A stretch of DNA of 64,000 bases, taken from contig OX387611.1 of assembly GCA_947568835.1 (NCBI GenBank), positions 1,926,001 to 1,990,000 of the forward strand. The letters are read 5' to 3'. Shown one piece after another: positions 26,001 to 37,089 of this stretch. A program made the position numbers and the translations under genes. The DNA comes from Protonemura montana. Lineage: Eukaryota > Arthropoda > Insecta > Plecoptera > Nemouridae. The notes beneath the pieces are model-generated. The model searched no databases. It was not told where the DNA came from and saw only the letters and a program-made list of their open reading frames with translations. Within the stretch, counting starts at the first letter, position 1; each line of letters begins with the position of its first letter.

Positions 26001-29000
26001 ACAGGTTTGGTCAGAGTCACAGCGCTAATGTTAAACGTCCTGTCATTGGGTTTACAGGTTTAGTCAGAGTCACAGCGCTAATGTTAAACGTCCTGTCATT
26101 GGGTTCACAGGTTTGGTCAGAGTCACAGCGCTTATGTTAAACGTCCTGTCATTGGGTTTACAGGTTAAGTCAGAGTCACAGCGCTAATGTTAAGCGTCCT
26201 GTCATTGGGTTTACAGGTTTAGTCAGAGTCACAGCGCTATTGTTAAACGTCCCGTCATTGGGTTTACAGGTTTAGTCAGAGTCACAGCGCTAATGTTAAA
26301 CGTCCTGTCATTGGGTTTACAGGTTTAGTCAGAGTCACAGCGCTAATGTTAAACGTTCTGTCATTGGGTTTACAGGTTTAGTCAGAGTCACAGCGCTAAT
26401 GTTAAACGTCCTGTCATTGGGTTTACAGGTTAAGTCAGAGTCACAGCGCTAATGTTAAACGTCCTGTCATTGGGTTTACAGGTTTAGTCAGAGTCACAGC
26501 GCTAATGTTAAGCGTCCTGTCATTGGGTTTACAGGTTTAGTCAGAGTCACAGCGCTAATGTTAAACGTCCTGTCATTGGGTTTACAGGTTTAGTCAGAGT
26601 CACAGCGCTAATGTTAAACGTCCTGTCATTGGGTTTACAGGTCTAGTCAGAGTCACAGCGCTAATGTTAAACGTCCTGTCATTGGGTTTACAGGTTTAGT
26701 CAGAGTCACAGCGCTAATGTTAAACATCCTGCCATTGGGTTTACAGTTTTAGTCAGAGTCACAGCGCTAATGTTAAGCGTCCTGTCATTGGGTTAACAGT
26801 TTTAGTCAGAGTCACAGCGCTAATGTTTAACGTCCTGCCATTGGGTTTACAGGTTTAGTCAGAGTCACAGCGCTAATGTTAAACGTCCTGCCATTGGGTT
26901 TACAGGTTTAGTCAGAGTCACAGCGCTAATGTTAAACGTCCTGCCATTGGGTTTACAGGTTTAGTCAGAGTCACAGCGCTAATGTTAAACGTCCTGTCAT
27001 TGGGTTTACAGGTTTAGTCAGAGTCACAGCGCTAATGTTAAGCGTCCTGTCATTGGGTTTACAGGTTAAGTCAGAGTCACAGCGCTAATGTTAAGCGTCC
27101 TGTCATTGGGTTTACAGGTTTAGTCAGAGTCACAGCGCTAATGTTAAGCGTCCTGTCATTGGGTTTACAGGTTTAGTCAGAGTCACAGCGCTAATGTTAA
27201 ACGTCCTGCCATTGGGTTTACAGGTTTAGTCAGAGTCACAGCGCTAATGTTAAGCGTCCTGTCATTGGGTTTACAGGTTTAGGCAGAGTCACAGCGCTAA
27301 TGTTAAACGTCCTGTCATTGGGTTTACAGGTTTAGTCAGAGTCACAGCGCTAATGTTAAGCGTCCTGTCATTGGGTTTACAGGTTTAGTCAGAGTCACAG
27401 CGCTAATGTTAAACGTCCTGCCATTGGGTTTACAGGTTTAGTCAGAGTCACAGTGCTAATGTTAAACGTCCTGTCATTGGGTTCACAGGTTTAGTCAGAG
27501 TCACAGCGCTTATGTTAAACGTCCTGTCATTGGGTTTACAGGTTTAGTCGGAGTCACAGCGCTAATGTTAAACGTCCTGTCATTGGGTTTACAGGTTTAG
27601 TCAGAGTCACAGCGCTAATGTTAAACGTCATGCCATTGGCTTTACAGGTTAAGTCAGAGTCACAGCGCTAATGTTAAACGTCCTGCCATTGGGGTTACAG
27701 GTTTAGTCAGAGTCACAGCGCTAATGTTAAACGTCCTGTCATTGGGTTAACAGGTTTAGTCATAGTCACAGCGCTAATGTTAAGCGTCCTGTCATTGGGT
27801 TTACAGGTTTAGTCAGAGTCACAGCGCTAATGTTAAGCGTCCTGTCATTGGGTTTACAGGTTTAGTCAGAGTCACAGCGCTAATGTTAAGCGTCCTGTCA
27901 TTGGGTTTACAGGTTTAGTCAGAGTCACAGCGCTAATGTTAAACGTCCTGCCATTGGGTTTACTGGTTTAGTCAGAGTCACAGCGCTAATGTTAAGCGTC
28001 CTGTCATTGGGTTTACAGGTTTAGTCAGAGTCACAGCGCTAATGTTAAACGTCCTTTCATTGGGTTTACAGGTTTAGTCAGAGTCACAGCGCTAATGTTA
28101 AGCGTCCTGTCATTGGGTTTACAGGTTTAGTCAGAGTCACAGCGCTAATGTTAAACGTCCTGCCATTGGGTTTACAGGTTTAGTCAGAGTCACAGTGCTA
28201 ATGTTAAACGTCCTGTCATTAGGTACACAGGTTTAGTCAGAGTCACAGCGCTTATGTTAAACGTCCTGTCATTGGGTTTACAGGTTTAGTCAGAGTCACA
28301 GCGCTAATGTTAAACGTCCTGCCATTGGGTTTACAGGTTTAGTCAGAGTCACAGCGCTAATGTTAAACGTCCTGCCATTGGGTTTACAGGTTTAGTCAGA
28401 GTCACAGCGCTAATGTTAAACGTCCTGTCATTGGGTTTACAGGTTTAGTCAGAGTCACAGCGCTAATGTTAAGCGTCCTGTCATTGGGTTTACAGGTTTA
28501 GTCAGAGTCACAGCGCTAATGTTAAGCGTCCTGTCATTGGGTTTACAGGTTTAGTCAGAGTCACAGCGCTAATGTTAAACGTCCTGTCATTGGGTTTACA
28601 GGTTTAGTCAGAGTCACAGCGCTTATGTTAAACGTCCTGTCATTGGGTTTACAGGTTTAGTCAGAGTCACAGCGCTAATGTTAAACGTCCTGTCATTGGG
28701 TTTACAGGTTTAGTCAGAGTCACAGCGCTAATGTTAAACGTCCTGTCATTGGGTTTACAGGTTTAGTCAGAGTCACAGCGCTAATGTTAAACGTCCTGTC
28801 ATTGGGTTTACAGGTTTAGTCAGAGTCACAGCGCTCATGTTAAACGTCATGCCATTGGGTTTACAGGTTTAGTCAGAGTCACAGCGCTAATGTTAAACGT
28901 CCTGCCATTGGGTTTACAGGTTTAGTCAGAGTCACAGCGCTAATGTTAAACGTCCTGTCATTGGGTTTACAGGTTTAGTCAGAGTCACAGCGCTAATGTT

Positions 29001-32000
29001 AAGCGTCCTGTCATTGGGTTTACAGGTTTAGTCAGAGTCACAGCGCTAATGTTAAGCGTCCTGTCATTGGGTTTACAGGTTTAGTCAGAGTCACAGCGCT
29101 AATGTTAAGCGTCCTGTCATTGGGTTTACAGGTTTAGTCAGAGTCACAGCGCTAATGTTAAACGTCCTGCCATTGGGTTTACAGGTTTAGTCAGAGTCAC
29201 AGCGCTAATGTTAAGCGTCCTGTCATTGGGTTTACAGGTTTAGTCAGAGTCACAGCGCTAATGTTAAACGTCCTGTCATTGGGTTTACAGGTTTAGTCAG
29301 AGTCACAGCGCTAATGTTAAACGTTCTGTCATTGGGTTTACAGGTTTAGTCAGAGTCACAGCGCTAATGTTAAACGTCCTGCCATTGGGTTTACAGGTTT
29401 AGTCAGAGTCACAGTGCTAATGTTAAACGTCCTGTCATTGGGTTCACAGGTTTAGTCAGAGTCACAGCGCTTATGTTAAACGTCCTGTCATTGGGTTTAC
29501 AGGTTTAGTCAGAGTCACAGCGCTAATGTTAAACGTCCTGCCATTGGGTTTACAGGTTTAGTCAGAGTCACAGCGCTAATGTTAAACGTCCTGTCATTGG
29601 GTTTACAGGTTTAGTCAGAGTCACAGCGCTAATGTTAAGCGTCCTGTCATTGGGTTGACAGGTTTAGTCAGAGTCACAGCGCTAATGTTAAGCGTCCTGT
29701 CATTGGGTTTACAGGTTTAGTCAGAGTCACAGCGCTAATGTTAAACGTCATGTCATTGGGTTTACAGGTTTAGTCAGAGTCACAGCGCTAATGTTAAACG
29801 TCCTGTCATTGGGTTTACAGGTTTAGTCAGAGTCACAGCGCTTATGTTAAACGTCCTGTCATTGGGTTTACAGGTTTAGTCAGAGTCACAGCGCTAATGT
29901 TAAACGTCCTGTCATTGGGTTTACAGGTTTAGTCAGAGTCACAGCGCTAATGTTAAACGTCCTGTCATTGGGTTTACAGGTTTAGTCAGAGTCACAGCGC
30001 TAATGTTAAACGTCCTGTCATTGGGTTTACAGGTTTAGTCAGAGTCACAGCGCTAATGTTAAACGTCCTGTCATTGGGTTTACAGGTTTAGTCAGAGTCA
30101 CAGCGCTAATGTTAAACGTCCTGTCATTGGGTTTACAGGTTTAGTCAGAGTCACAGCGCTAATGTTAAACGTCCTGTCATTGGGTTTACAGGTTTAGTTA
30201 GAGTCACAGCGCTAATGTTAAACGTCCTGTCATTGGGTTTACAGGTTTAGTCAGAGTCACAGCGCTAATGTTAAACGTCCTGTCATTGGGTTTACAGGTT
30301 TAGTCAGAGTCACAGCGCTAATGTTAAACGTCCTGTCATAGGGTTTACAGGTTTAGTCAGAGCCACAGCGCTAATGTTAAACGTCCTGTCATTGGGTTTA
30401 CAGGTTTAGTCAGAGTCACAGCGCTAATGTTAAACGTCCTGCCATTGGGTTTACAGTTTTCGATGTTTGATGCTTACCTGCAGAGTCACCTGGTGGCCAA
30501 ACGCTGAGTTGATTTTATTTGCAAGGTCAGTCAAGGCCACGTTTGTTTGGTGCAGATTTACAGCGTCGTGCAGCGCTACCGTCGTATCAGCGCCTTCTGG
30601 AACGTGACAATGCGTGTCAAATTAAAACCTTAAAAGACTGTTTTACTGTCACTGGTGGCTTACGGTAAGTTTTAGTGGAAAAATGACTTTCGGAGAGAAG
30701 CTTGACTGCGCTAATGCGAGATCAAGGGTTAGGGTTAGTGAAATATTTTATATTTTGAAGGTTTTTTGGAATGACGGATTGAAATGACAGTTGACAATAC
30801 CTTGCATCGACGGATGAAGCAGTGATTTTTTGTTTTTTAACCTTTGGCTATGCCGTGTATTTGCAACAGATATTTCAACGTTTTTTTAGTTATTTGTTCA
30901 TTTGTTTATTCCAATTTGATCATGAACATGCTCAAACTGGAATGCGGTTTTTATATATATGCCCTTTTTCACAGTCTGGATTTTTTGCAATTACAAATGA
31001 AATGTTGAAAACATGTTACCTTAAGCGAAAAGAATATTTTTAAGATGGACTAAAAAGTACAAAATGTTTTTTTCTAGACCCTTAATAATTCCTAATCGCT
31101 TACAGATTACCTGCTAGATTTAAAACGAAAAATGTGAGGCACATGATAATATATTTGATGCAGCTATCAACACTTCTTGCTTTTCACTATTATGAAAACT
31201 AATGCCGTCGCAAAAATTGATGCCCAAACCGGGAATAAAATACCCCGCGCATTGCAAGCGTTTACAATTGAAATAAGATTTCATCCTAATACAGCAACGA
31301 ATCCATCGTCAAATTGGAGTTATTAGAGTTTGACAGATTGTGACGTGATATAGCGTCACTAGAATCAGAGTGACTGTGAGTATTCACAGCCTCTTGGTTC
31401 TACTCCTTAGAAATCCATCTTTTTCATCAAATGCTCTAAAATCCTCTCAGAATTGATGTGTCCAAGTAGCTCAATTGGTTAGAGCAACACCCGCGACAGA
31501 AGGAGATCGGGGTTCGAGTCCCCGTTTGGGCATCAATTTTTAAAACGGTAGAAGCAATAATAAAAAAAATCGAAAAGTCATACTGGGGTTCAGTTGATCA
31601 TCACAGTGCAGTGAGGACAAAGCAAACAATTGCACGAGCTTTACTGAAGCCAGAGTCACTGAAAAATTTGTTATCTGATCCTAAAAATCTTGCAAACTCT
31701 GGCCGCTAGTTATCACGTACCTCGCAAGGCGCGCTCCAAGTCTTTGACGAACCGCCTCCAGAGCTGTGACGTCAGCATTGCGCATGCGTTCAGTCGCACG
31801 GTGGCCAAAGCGTTCAGCAAGAATGCGCAGGCGTGGAACGAGTGCACGATGACGTGCTGCGACGGCGTTATTTGGAGTTGCGACCGTTGATCTTTCGTGT
31901 AATCGCTCAAGAATAACTCCTCGGTGAAGTACACGTACATGGGCAGCAGGACGGCCACTGCGCAAGTCTGCGCGGCCAGCACGAGGTGCGCGCGCAGTGG

Positions 32001-35000
32001 ACGGTAGAACAGCAGTGTTGCCACCCTCTCGGCGCTTTCCTGGAAAGAAAAACACGAACATCTGTAGTTTTTAACCTTTTGCATTTCTGTCACCGACGTC
32101 GATTTGGTTATGGTTAGAAGGGCTGCCGTTTTGTCTCTGGTAGCTGTACGGTTTTTTTGACTCTTCGCTTCTGGTTAACCGTAGATAACCGAACCTTCAA
32201 AACCACATGTGGTGATTCTCTCAGACTTGTGGAGGTAATGACGAGATGCTGACTGAAAAATCGAATCGGTGACAAATTCGACTTCCTGACACAGGGCTCG
32301 TATTTGCAATGACTCTTCACGGCAATGCGATGATTCGTCGTTGTGCACTAAAACGCAGTTACCACACGAACACCACCAGGTGTTTCCTGCCCGTCGAATG
32401 AAGTTCCCACTCTTTCTTGCACGCTGCACCAAACTGACAGCCTCAGCAAGCGGCCATCCGACCGAGAGCATGGTGCCACTGTACGCAGCATTGACAGAAA
32501 ATGAGCGATAACAAAGCCCGACAATTTGTAAGATTTTTTTCCAGTAAACAGGATATTTCATTGATTGGTTTTCTTGAATGCAGAAGCTTGTCTTTGAGGG
32601 CAAATCAGAGATATCCTCTTAACAGTCAGCCCCCAGGGGGATCTCCTTGACATATATGAGTTTGACATCGTGCTCCATCAAGATATCTGTTATAGATTAT
32701 AAGTATATATGGTATATCTATATATGGAAATAGATGGTTTAATTCAGTTAAATATCAGCAAAAACTTGTCAACGGCTCGCAAGTCATCGCTGCTAATGAG
32801 TGTAACTCTGTACTGATTGGATGAATCAAACTTTGTGCCTTATATCCCTGCAACTACCGTCAAGACTCACCAGGAGCTCGCCAGTCACCTCGAGGCCCGA
32901 TGACCTCAGCGCCGAGATTAGCGACAGGAGTCCGATGCCCACCTCGCAGATATTGCACACAAAGTACACTGATTGGAGGTGAAAATTTAATTTCAAGTAA
33001 CGCTCTCGCCACATTGTTGTGAAGTAAAAGTATGCTAGCGTGGTGTAGGCGGCGAGCAGAAGAGTAGAGTAGACCGTGGTGGGCCATGAACGGCGCAGGC
33101 GCATCGTAGGCGTGGCATAGAGGACGTAAGGGGCGGTACCAAGGAGGCGGGACACGGCCAGTAGAGGCCGCAACGCGGCGTGTAAAGGCGAGACAGAGAT
33201 CTCGAAGGCCAAACTGGGGAAGTGAGAGCAGAAGGATCGCCTAGCAGCCAATAACTTCCATCTAGCTTACAGAGCATAGGTTATCAAACGTTTTACCCCC
33301 GTGAACCCCTCGCATGGTCTTTTTATTTTCCGTAGATGCCCTAAAGTTTTCTAAACTTTTTAAATACAAATTATTTTGTTACTTGTAAAGTGGACAACTG
33401 TAAAAAAACATGAATAATAAAGATTTGTCTCTTTATTGAAACGACAATCTATTTAATAAAAACAAAACGCGAGCAAAAGTCTAGATTTGGAACGAAAAAA
33501 AAACTTTTTAAAATTCTTACATAAAATAAATAAGTGCTGTTAATGAGAGCGTTGGATGTGATGCTTTAATGTCAAATGGTCATTATTTGGCTTCAAATTA
33601 GTGAGGTTAAGTCGTAAATCATTATGTTCAGTGAATGGAAACCGATTTCTTTCTGCAGAAAGATGATTGGCAACTGCACTAAAACCCCTTTCCACGAGTT
33701 ATGAAGAAGGAAATGCTATCTAAAATTTTCTTGCGATAGCCCATAATGCAGGATGAGCAACAAGAAGATATTTCTGAAGCCACCACTGCTGGTATCCCTA
33801 TCTAAGCTGAACCTTAAGTTACCTACATGTCCGATCCGTGGACTCTCATGGACTCCTTTTTTCCTATTTTCCTAAAAATGAACTCCTGTCAGTCCGTACG
33901 ATAGGTGGGAACATATGATTAGAGGATCTCCCAGAGGGTCTGATTCATAATACCTGCTCAAATTAAAATTAGCATAGAAAAAAACACGTCAAGAGTTCAC
34001 CGTTCTTTGCATTAATAAGATTGAAATGTGAATATAGTGTTTGTACTGAAATTAATAATTTTAGGAAGTTGTTTCAGAAAATTGCAAAAAACTGTTCGAC
34101 ACGATTTATGGTTTGTGATAGAGTTAGAAGTTTCCAATTTATATTTAAAAAAAAAAATCATTCAGAATTTAGAGTCTCATTGCTGGAAAATATTTTCTTC
34201 TCGTAAGAAAATCAGTAGAAAACTGGGTTTCCTTAGAAGGGTTTTCTGGTCTAATACATTCTGAAAATTAACGATTTACTTCTAAAATCTAATTTGTGCC
34301 ATATTGTTAGTGATTTATTGAGCTTCGCTCTACAAATTCTCTATTTCTTCGACCTCCCTTTACTACAATTAGTTTTTAATCTTCGGCCTGGCACCGAAAT
34401 ATCTCACTTGTTTGTCGCTTTTGTGACCTACGACATGGCTTAGTTTTATACCGGCACCGTGTCTTCGCGTGACCTTAAACACTAGGTGAGTATCAATTAT
34501 AATTTCCCCATTATCCACGACTCATTCATCTTCATTATAAATCCAATGACTGAGGACAAGATTTTGAAACAATGCGTCGCTAAACACCCCATGTAAATCA
34601 ATCAGGACTTAAAGGGGAACACATCACAATGACGTGTAACTCGAGTGTGTTTTATGATGACTTTCTAGGTTTTTTTTTGTGTTCTTGGTAAATACAGGAA
34701 TATTTTTGCATAATTTACAATATTTTCCATACTATAGCATATTCATAAAATTTAATTATTTAAAATTATACAGTTATTCTGCAATATGTCATTTAGGTCA
34801 ATAGGCTACACATTTTGCACCCCACCTCTTCACCCATTGGTTGAATATTACTATAAACCCGCCCTCCCCCCCCCCCCTTACACCTTCGAGTCTAAGCAAA
34901 GCTTAGTGCTAGGGATGAAAGTTGCTGCACATGTGCGTACGCCTTCGCTTACTTCCCTTACAAAAATAATCAATAGTACAAAAATGAATGGTTTGAGAAA

Positions 35001-36779
35001 CAGCACCGAAGATACCACAAACATTTAAAAAAATATAATTTAAATTAACTTCGTTGAAAACTAAGTCTCACAAGTCCAAACTGTCTTTTAGTTTTCTGCA
35101 TTTAAATAATTTAATTAATATGTAGATTGATTGAATGATTATTGTGTTTAACGACGCACTGTTTTGACAACAGGCCATGTGGCACTGGTCTAATGGCGTC
35201 GGCAAATGAGTGGATTATGATGGGGATGAAAATGAACGTATCCTAGCCTAGAAGGAATGAGGTGAAACCAGGTGCCGGCACGTTGCCCACTCCTGTCGAA
35301 TAGCACCAAGGGGACCACCGGCTTAGGGTAGTGCCAATCGGTATGAGCTTTTTAACTCTGAGTCACGTAATTACATTTATTGAACTCTTGATCTTACGAT
35401 ATTTATTAAATACATTTGCACAATTGGATTCTATTATGAAAGCAGATTATGGCCGATGTCGAATTAAAGTGTTCAGACCTCAGATAGCCAAACTATCGGA
35501 CGACAAAGTAGAATATTCAGATTTGTTTAATGGTCAAAATCGAGGGATTTTCCTTGCACGTGCTGCTGTTGTTGAGAAACGAAACTTTCTTGTTGAGACT
35601 TGGCACCTCGACTTCTACCAAAAAAACTAAGCTTGCACATTTCATATGACATTTCATATGCTTACAAAGACTATGGTCACATGATTGATACTATTTTATT
35701 TTTTAATTTAACCTATGGTATCGTCAGAAAGTATGCCTTCAAATCAGTATGTGCCTTTTTGATCTTTTTTAAAACCTCACCCCATCTACATTTTTCAAAA
35801 TATCAATATCTGATATGGTAGCAATCATATTATGCACACTACTTCAATACACTGATTTTTATTTCAGGTATTTTTGAGTAAGTCTGTCCGCGTGGATGCA
35901 GGTCAATCTTAAAGCCGTCGGCTAAAATTACATTTTCTCCCGTGGAAATTGTAACTAGCACAGAAACTGGGAGTGAAGATTTAGTAAAACATGGCCGTGC
36001 TCACGTAACATATGGTGCTAAAGTTAGTTAAGAGAGCTTTGAATTTGCACATAATCAATATATTGATTTTTGTCTGTTTTTAAGGCTAATAAAATTGCCA
36101 TCGGTTTTGACTCCGTTGAGGCAATATTAAGAAATTTGCAGAGATGCATGCTATGGCATTACTTTAAGTTTTTCTTCTGTTAGGAGTTGCAAAAATAATG
36201 TAACCGAGCCAAAATTTTGGACAATTTTGGAATTTTTGGAAATTTGAACAGATTTATACAGTTATCTACTGGTACTTATTCGCTTTAATTCATCCCACCC
36301 TTTATCAATTTCCTGCAAATTTTCACCTTCTTCATCCATTTTTCATCCATACCACTCGTCCCTTTCTACTCTTCAACGCCTCTTTCTACAATCCCAATCC
36401 CTTTATTTCAAAATTTTCTTTCCTATCAATTTAAATTCATGTTCTTCTCTAATCTATCTCCTATCACTTTCCATGCATTCCAACCCCAAAAATATTTATA
36501 TACATATGTTTATCTTGTTATTTTTCTTTTATCTTTATAATTCTTCCCATTTAATTTCAAAAAAAATTCTTAGCAATACTTGTGTTCTTAATGTCTGTTA
36601 TAGCAATTTATTCTTTGTTTTGTCTCTTTTCTATTCTCTCTTTGCGTTTACCCAAACCTTTGATAGTTGCCCTAAGAATATAAAGACAAAGACTGTGTCA
36701 ATGTACCGTACCTTGGTCCATGATCTTTATCTTCAAAGGCAGCGCGTGGACGCATCAACACCGGGTCTGTCACGATCAT
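23076..36779 (-). CDS. Gustatory-receptor-like gene GR-A (complete, six coding exons)
   Basis: Predicted 426-aa seven-transmembrane gustatory-receptor-family protein. Exons on the minus strand: 36779-36712, 33213-32871, 32039-31721, 30596-30478, 24859-24744 and 23391-23076 (stop included), summing to 1281 nt. Splice sites are GT/AG with phases 2,0,1,0,2, as in GR-B. Exon 2 carries RPLLAVSRLLGTAPY and is two codons shorter than in GR-B; exon 6 carries VYMLVVAQF, the TYhhhhhQF-type signature in the last membrane segment. The ATG is the first base triplet of a shared MIVTDP start; an in-frame TAG about 60 nt upstream supports it as the true start and the upstream block as 5' UTR or promoter. Intron 1 (3.5 kb) holds hAT-like and SINE-like copies, intron 3 a tRNA-like sequence, and intron 4 (5618 bp) the 53-bp satellite. 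The coding sequence appears intact. Confidence 0.86.
24889..30455. repeat. 53-bp satellite, array III (about 105 copies) filling GR-A intron 4
   Basis: Same unit and orientation as arrays I and II. It starts about 29 bp from the exon-5 acceptor side (24860) and stops 22 bp from the exon-4 donor (30477). A variant with TTAAGCGTCC in place of TTAAACGTCC is common here and not noticed in arrays I and II, so this array has partly homogenised on its own. Confidence 0.97.
31460..31532 (+). tRNA. tRNA-like sequence (tRNA pseudogene or tRNA-derived SINE head)
   Basis: Acceptor arms GTCCAAG and TTTGGGC pair over 7 bp (with G-T pairs), the D arm is GCTC/GAGC, and the T arm is CGGGG-TTCGAGT-CCCCG. A box A (TAGCTCAATTGG) and a perfect box B (GGTTCGAGTCC) are present, and a T5 run follows. 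The anticodon stem does not pair (ACACC against GAAGG), so identity cannot be assigned and a working tRNA is unlikely. It is on the strand opposite to GR-A, in intron 3. Confidence 0.5.
33275..33800. mobile_element. Non-autonomous hAT-like element, copy 2
   Basis: Begins ATAGGTTATCAAACGTTTTA followed by GTGAACCCCTCGC, a hAT-type terminus, and ends GGTATCCCTAT, which roughly inverts the start. It aligns with 9231-9775 in the same orientation over most of its length and has no coding capacity. It lies in GR-A intron 1. Confidence 0.5.
34430..34620 (+). mobile_element. Degraded SINE-like tail
   Basis: Contains TTATCCACGACTCATTCATC and CAATGCGTCGCTAAACACCC followed by AAATCAATCAGG, matching the 3' part of the 5S-associated SINE (compare ATAATCCACTTATTCACCGA at 9029). 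No 5S-like head is seen. Confidence 0.35.
34770..35000. repeat. Dispersed repeat, copy 1
   Basis: Shares CACCTCTTCACCCATTGG-type sequence, ATAAACCCGCCCT, a GCTGCACATGTGCGT segment and AAAATAATCAATAGTAC with 38735-38945, and more weakly with 11960-12130. Includes a C11 run at 34867-34877. The family was not identified. Confidence 0.45.
35150..35345 (-). mobile_element. SINE-like element 3' half, reversed
   Basis: On the minus strand it reads AAGCCGGTGGTCCCCTTGG, then CGACAGGAGTGGG, CTAGGCTAGGATACG and ATAATCCACTCATTTGCCGA, and ends near CGTCGTTAAACACAATAATC. These are the body and tail of the element at 8710-9125, without the 5S-like head. It lies in GR-A intron 1. Confidence 0.55.
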
Positions 36780-37031
36780 GGTTGGAATCTTCAGGCGGCG
36801 GCTTGACGTGAACACAGTCTACTTCTCTGACGACTTCAGGGAAAATGGCAGGTCTATATCCGGCAGCTTTTCCCAGGTGTGACAATAACCCAAGAATATT
36901 GCAGACGTCTTTGAGGGAAGTCTTTGATGGACTTGAAAGTTGCACCACTAGCGTTGAACGAAGGTCAGCGTCATGTGCAGTAAGTTGACGTAGGTTGGGC
37001 AATGCATTTTGTTTGGCAGTCGAAGAAACGC

Positions 37032-37044
37032 GTTGTCTAGCAAC
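37032..37044. promoter_or_regulatory. RFX X-box-like motif upstream of GR-A
   Basis: GTTGTCTAGCAAC is 253 bp upstream of the GR-A ATG, at the same place in the conserved upstream block as in GR-B and GR-C. One half-site has T in place of C compared with GR-C. Confidence 0.42.
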
Positions 37045-37089
37045 TGACAGAGTCTTGCAACCCCCATATGTTCCGCAATCATGACACCT

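Noticed and set aside
1-30455. Large repeat arrays as CRISPR loci
   Set aside because: Units are directly tandem with no unique spacers, and the window is clearly eukaryotic.
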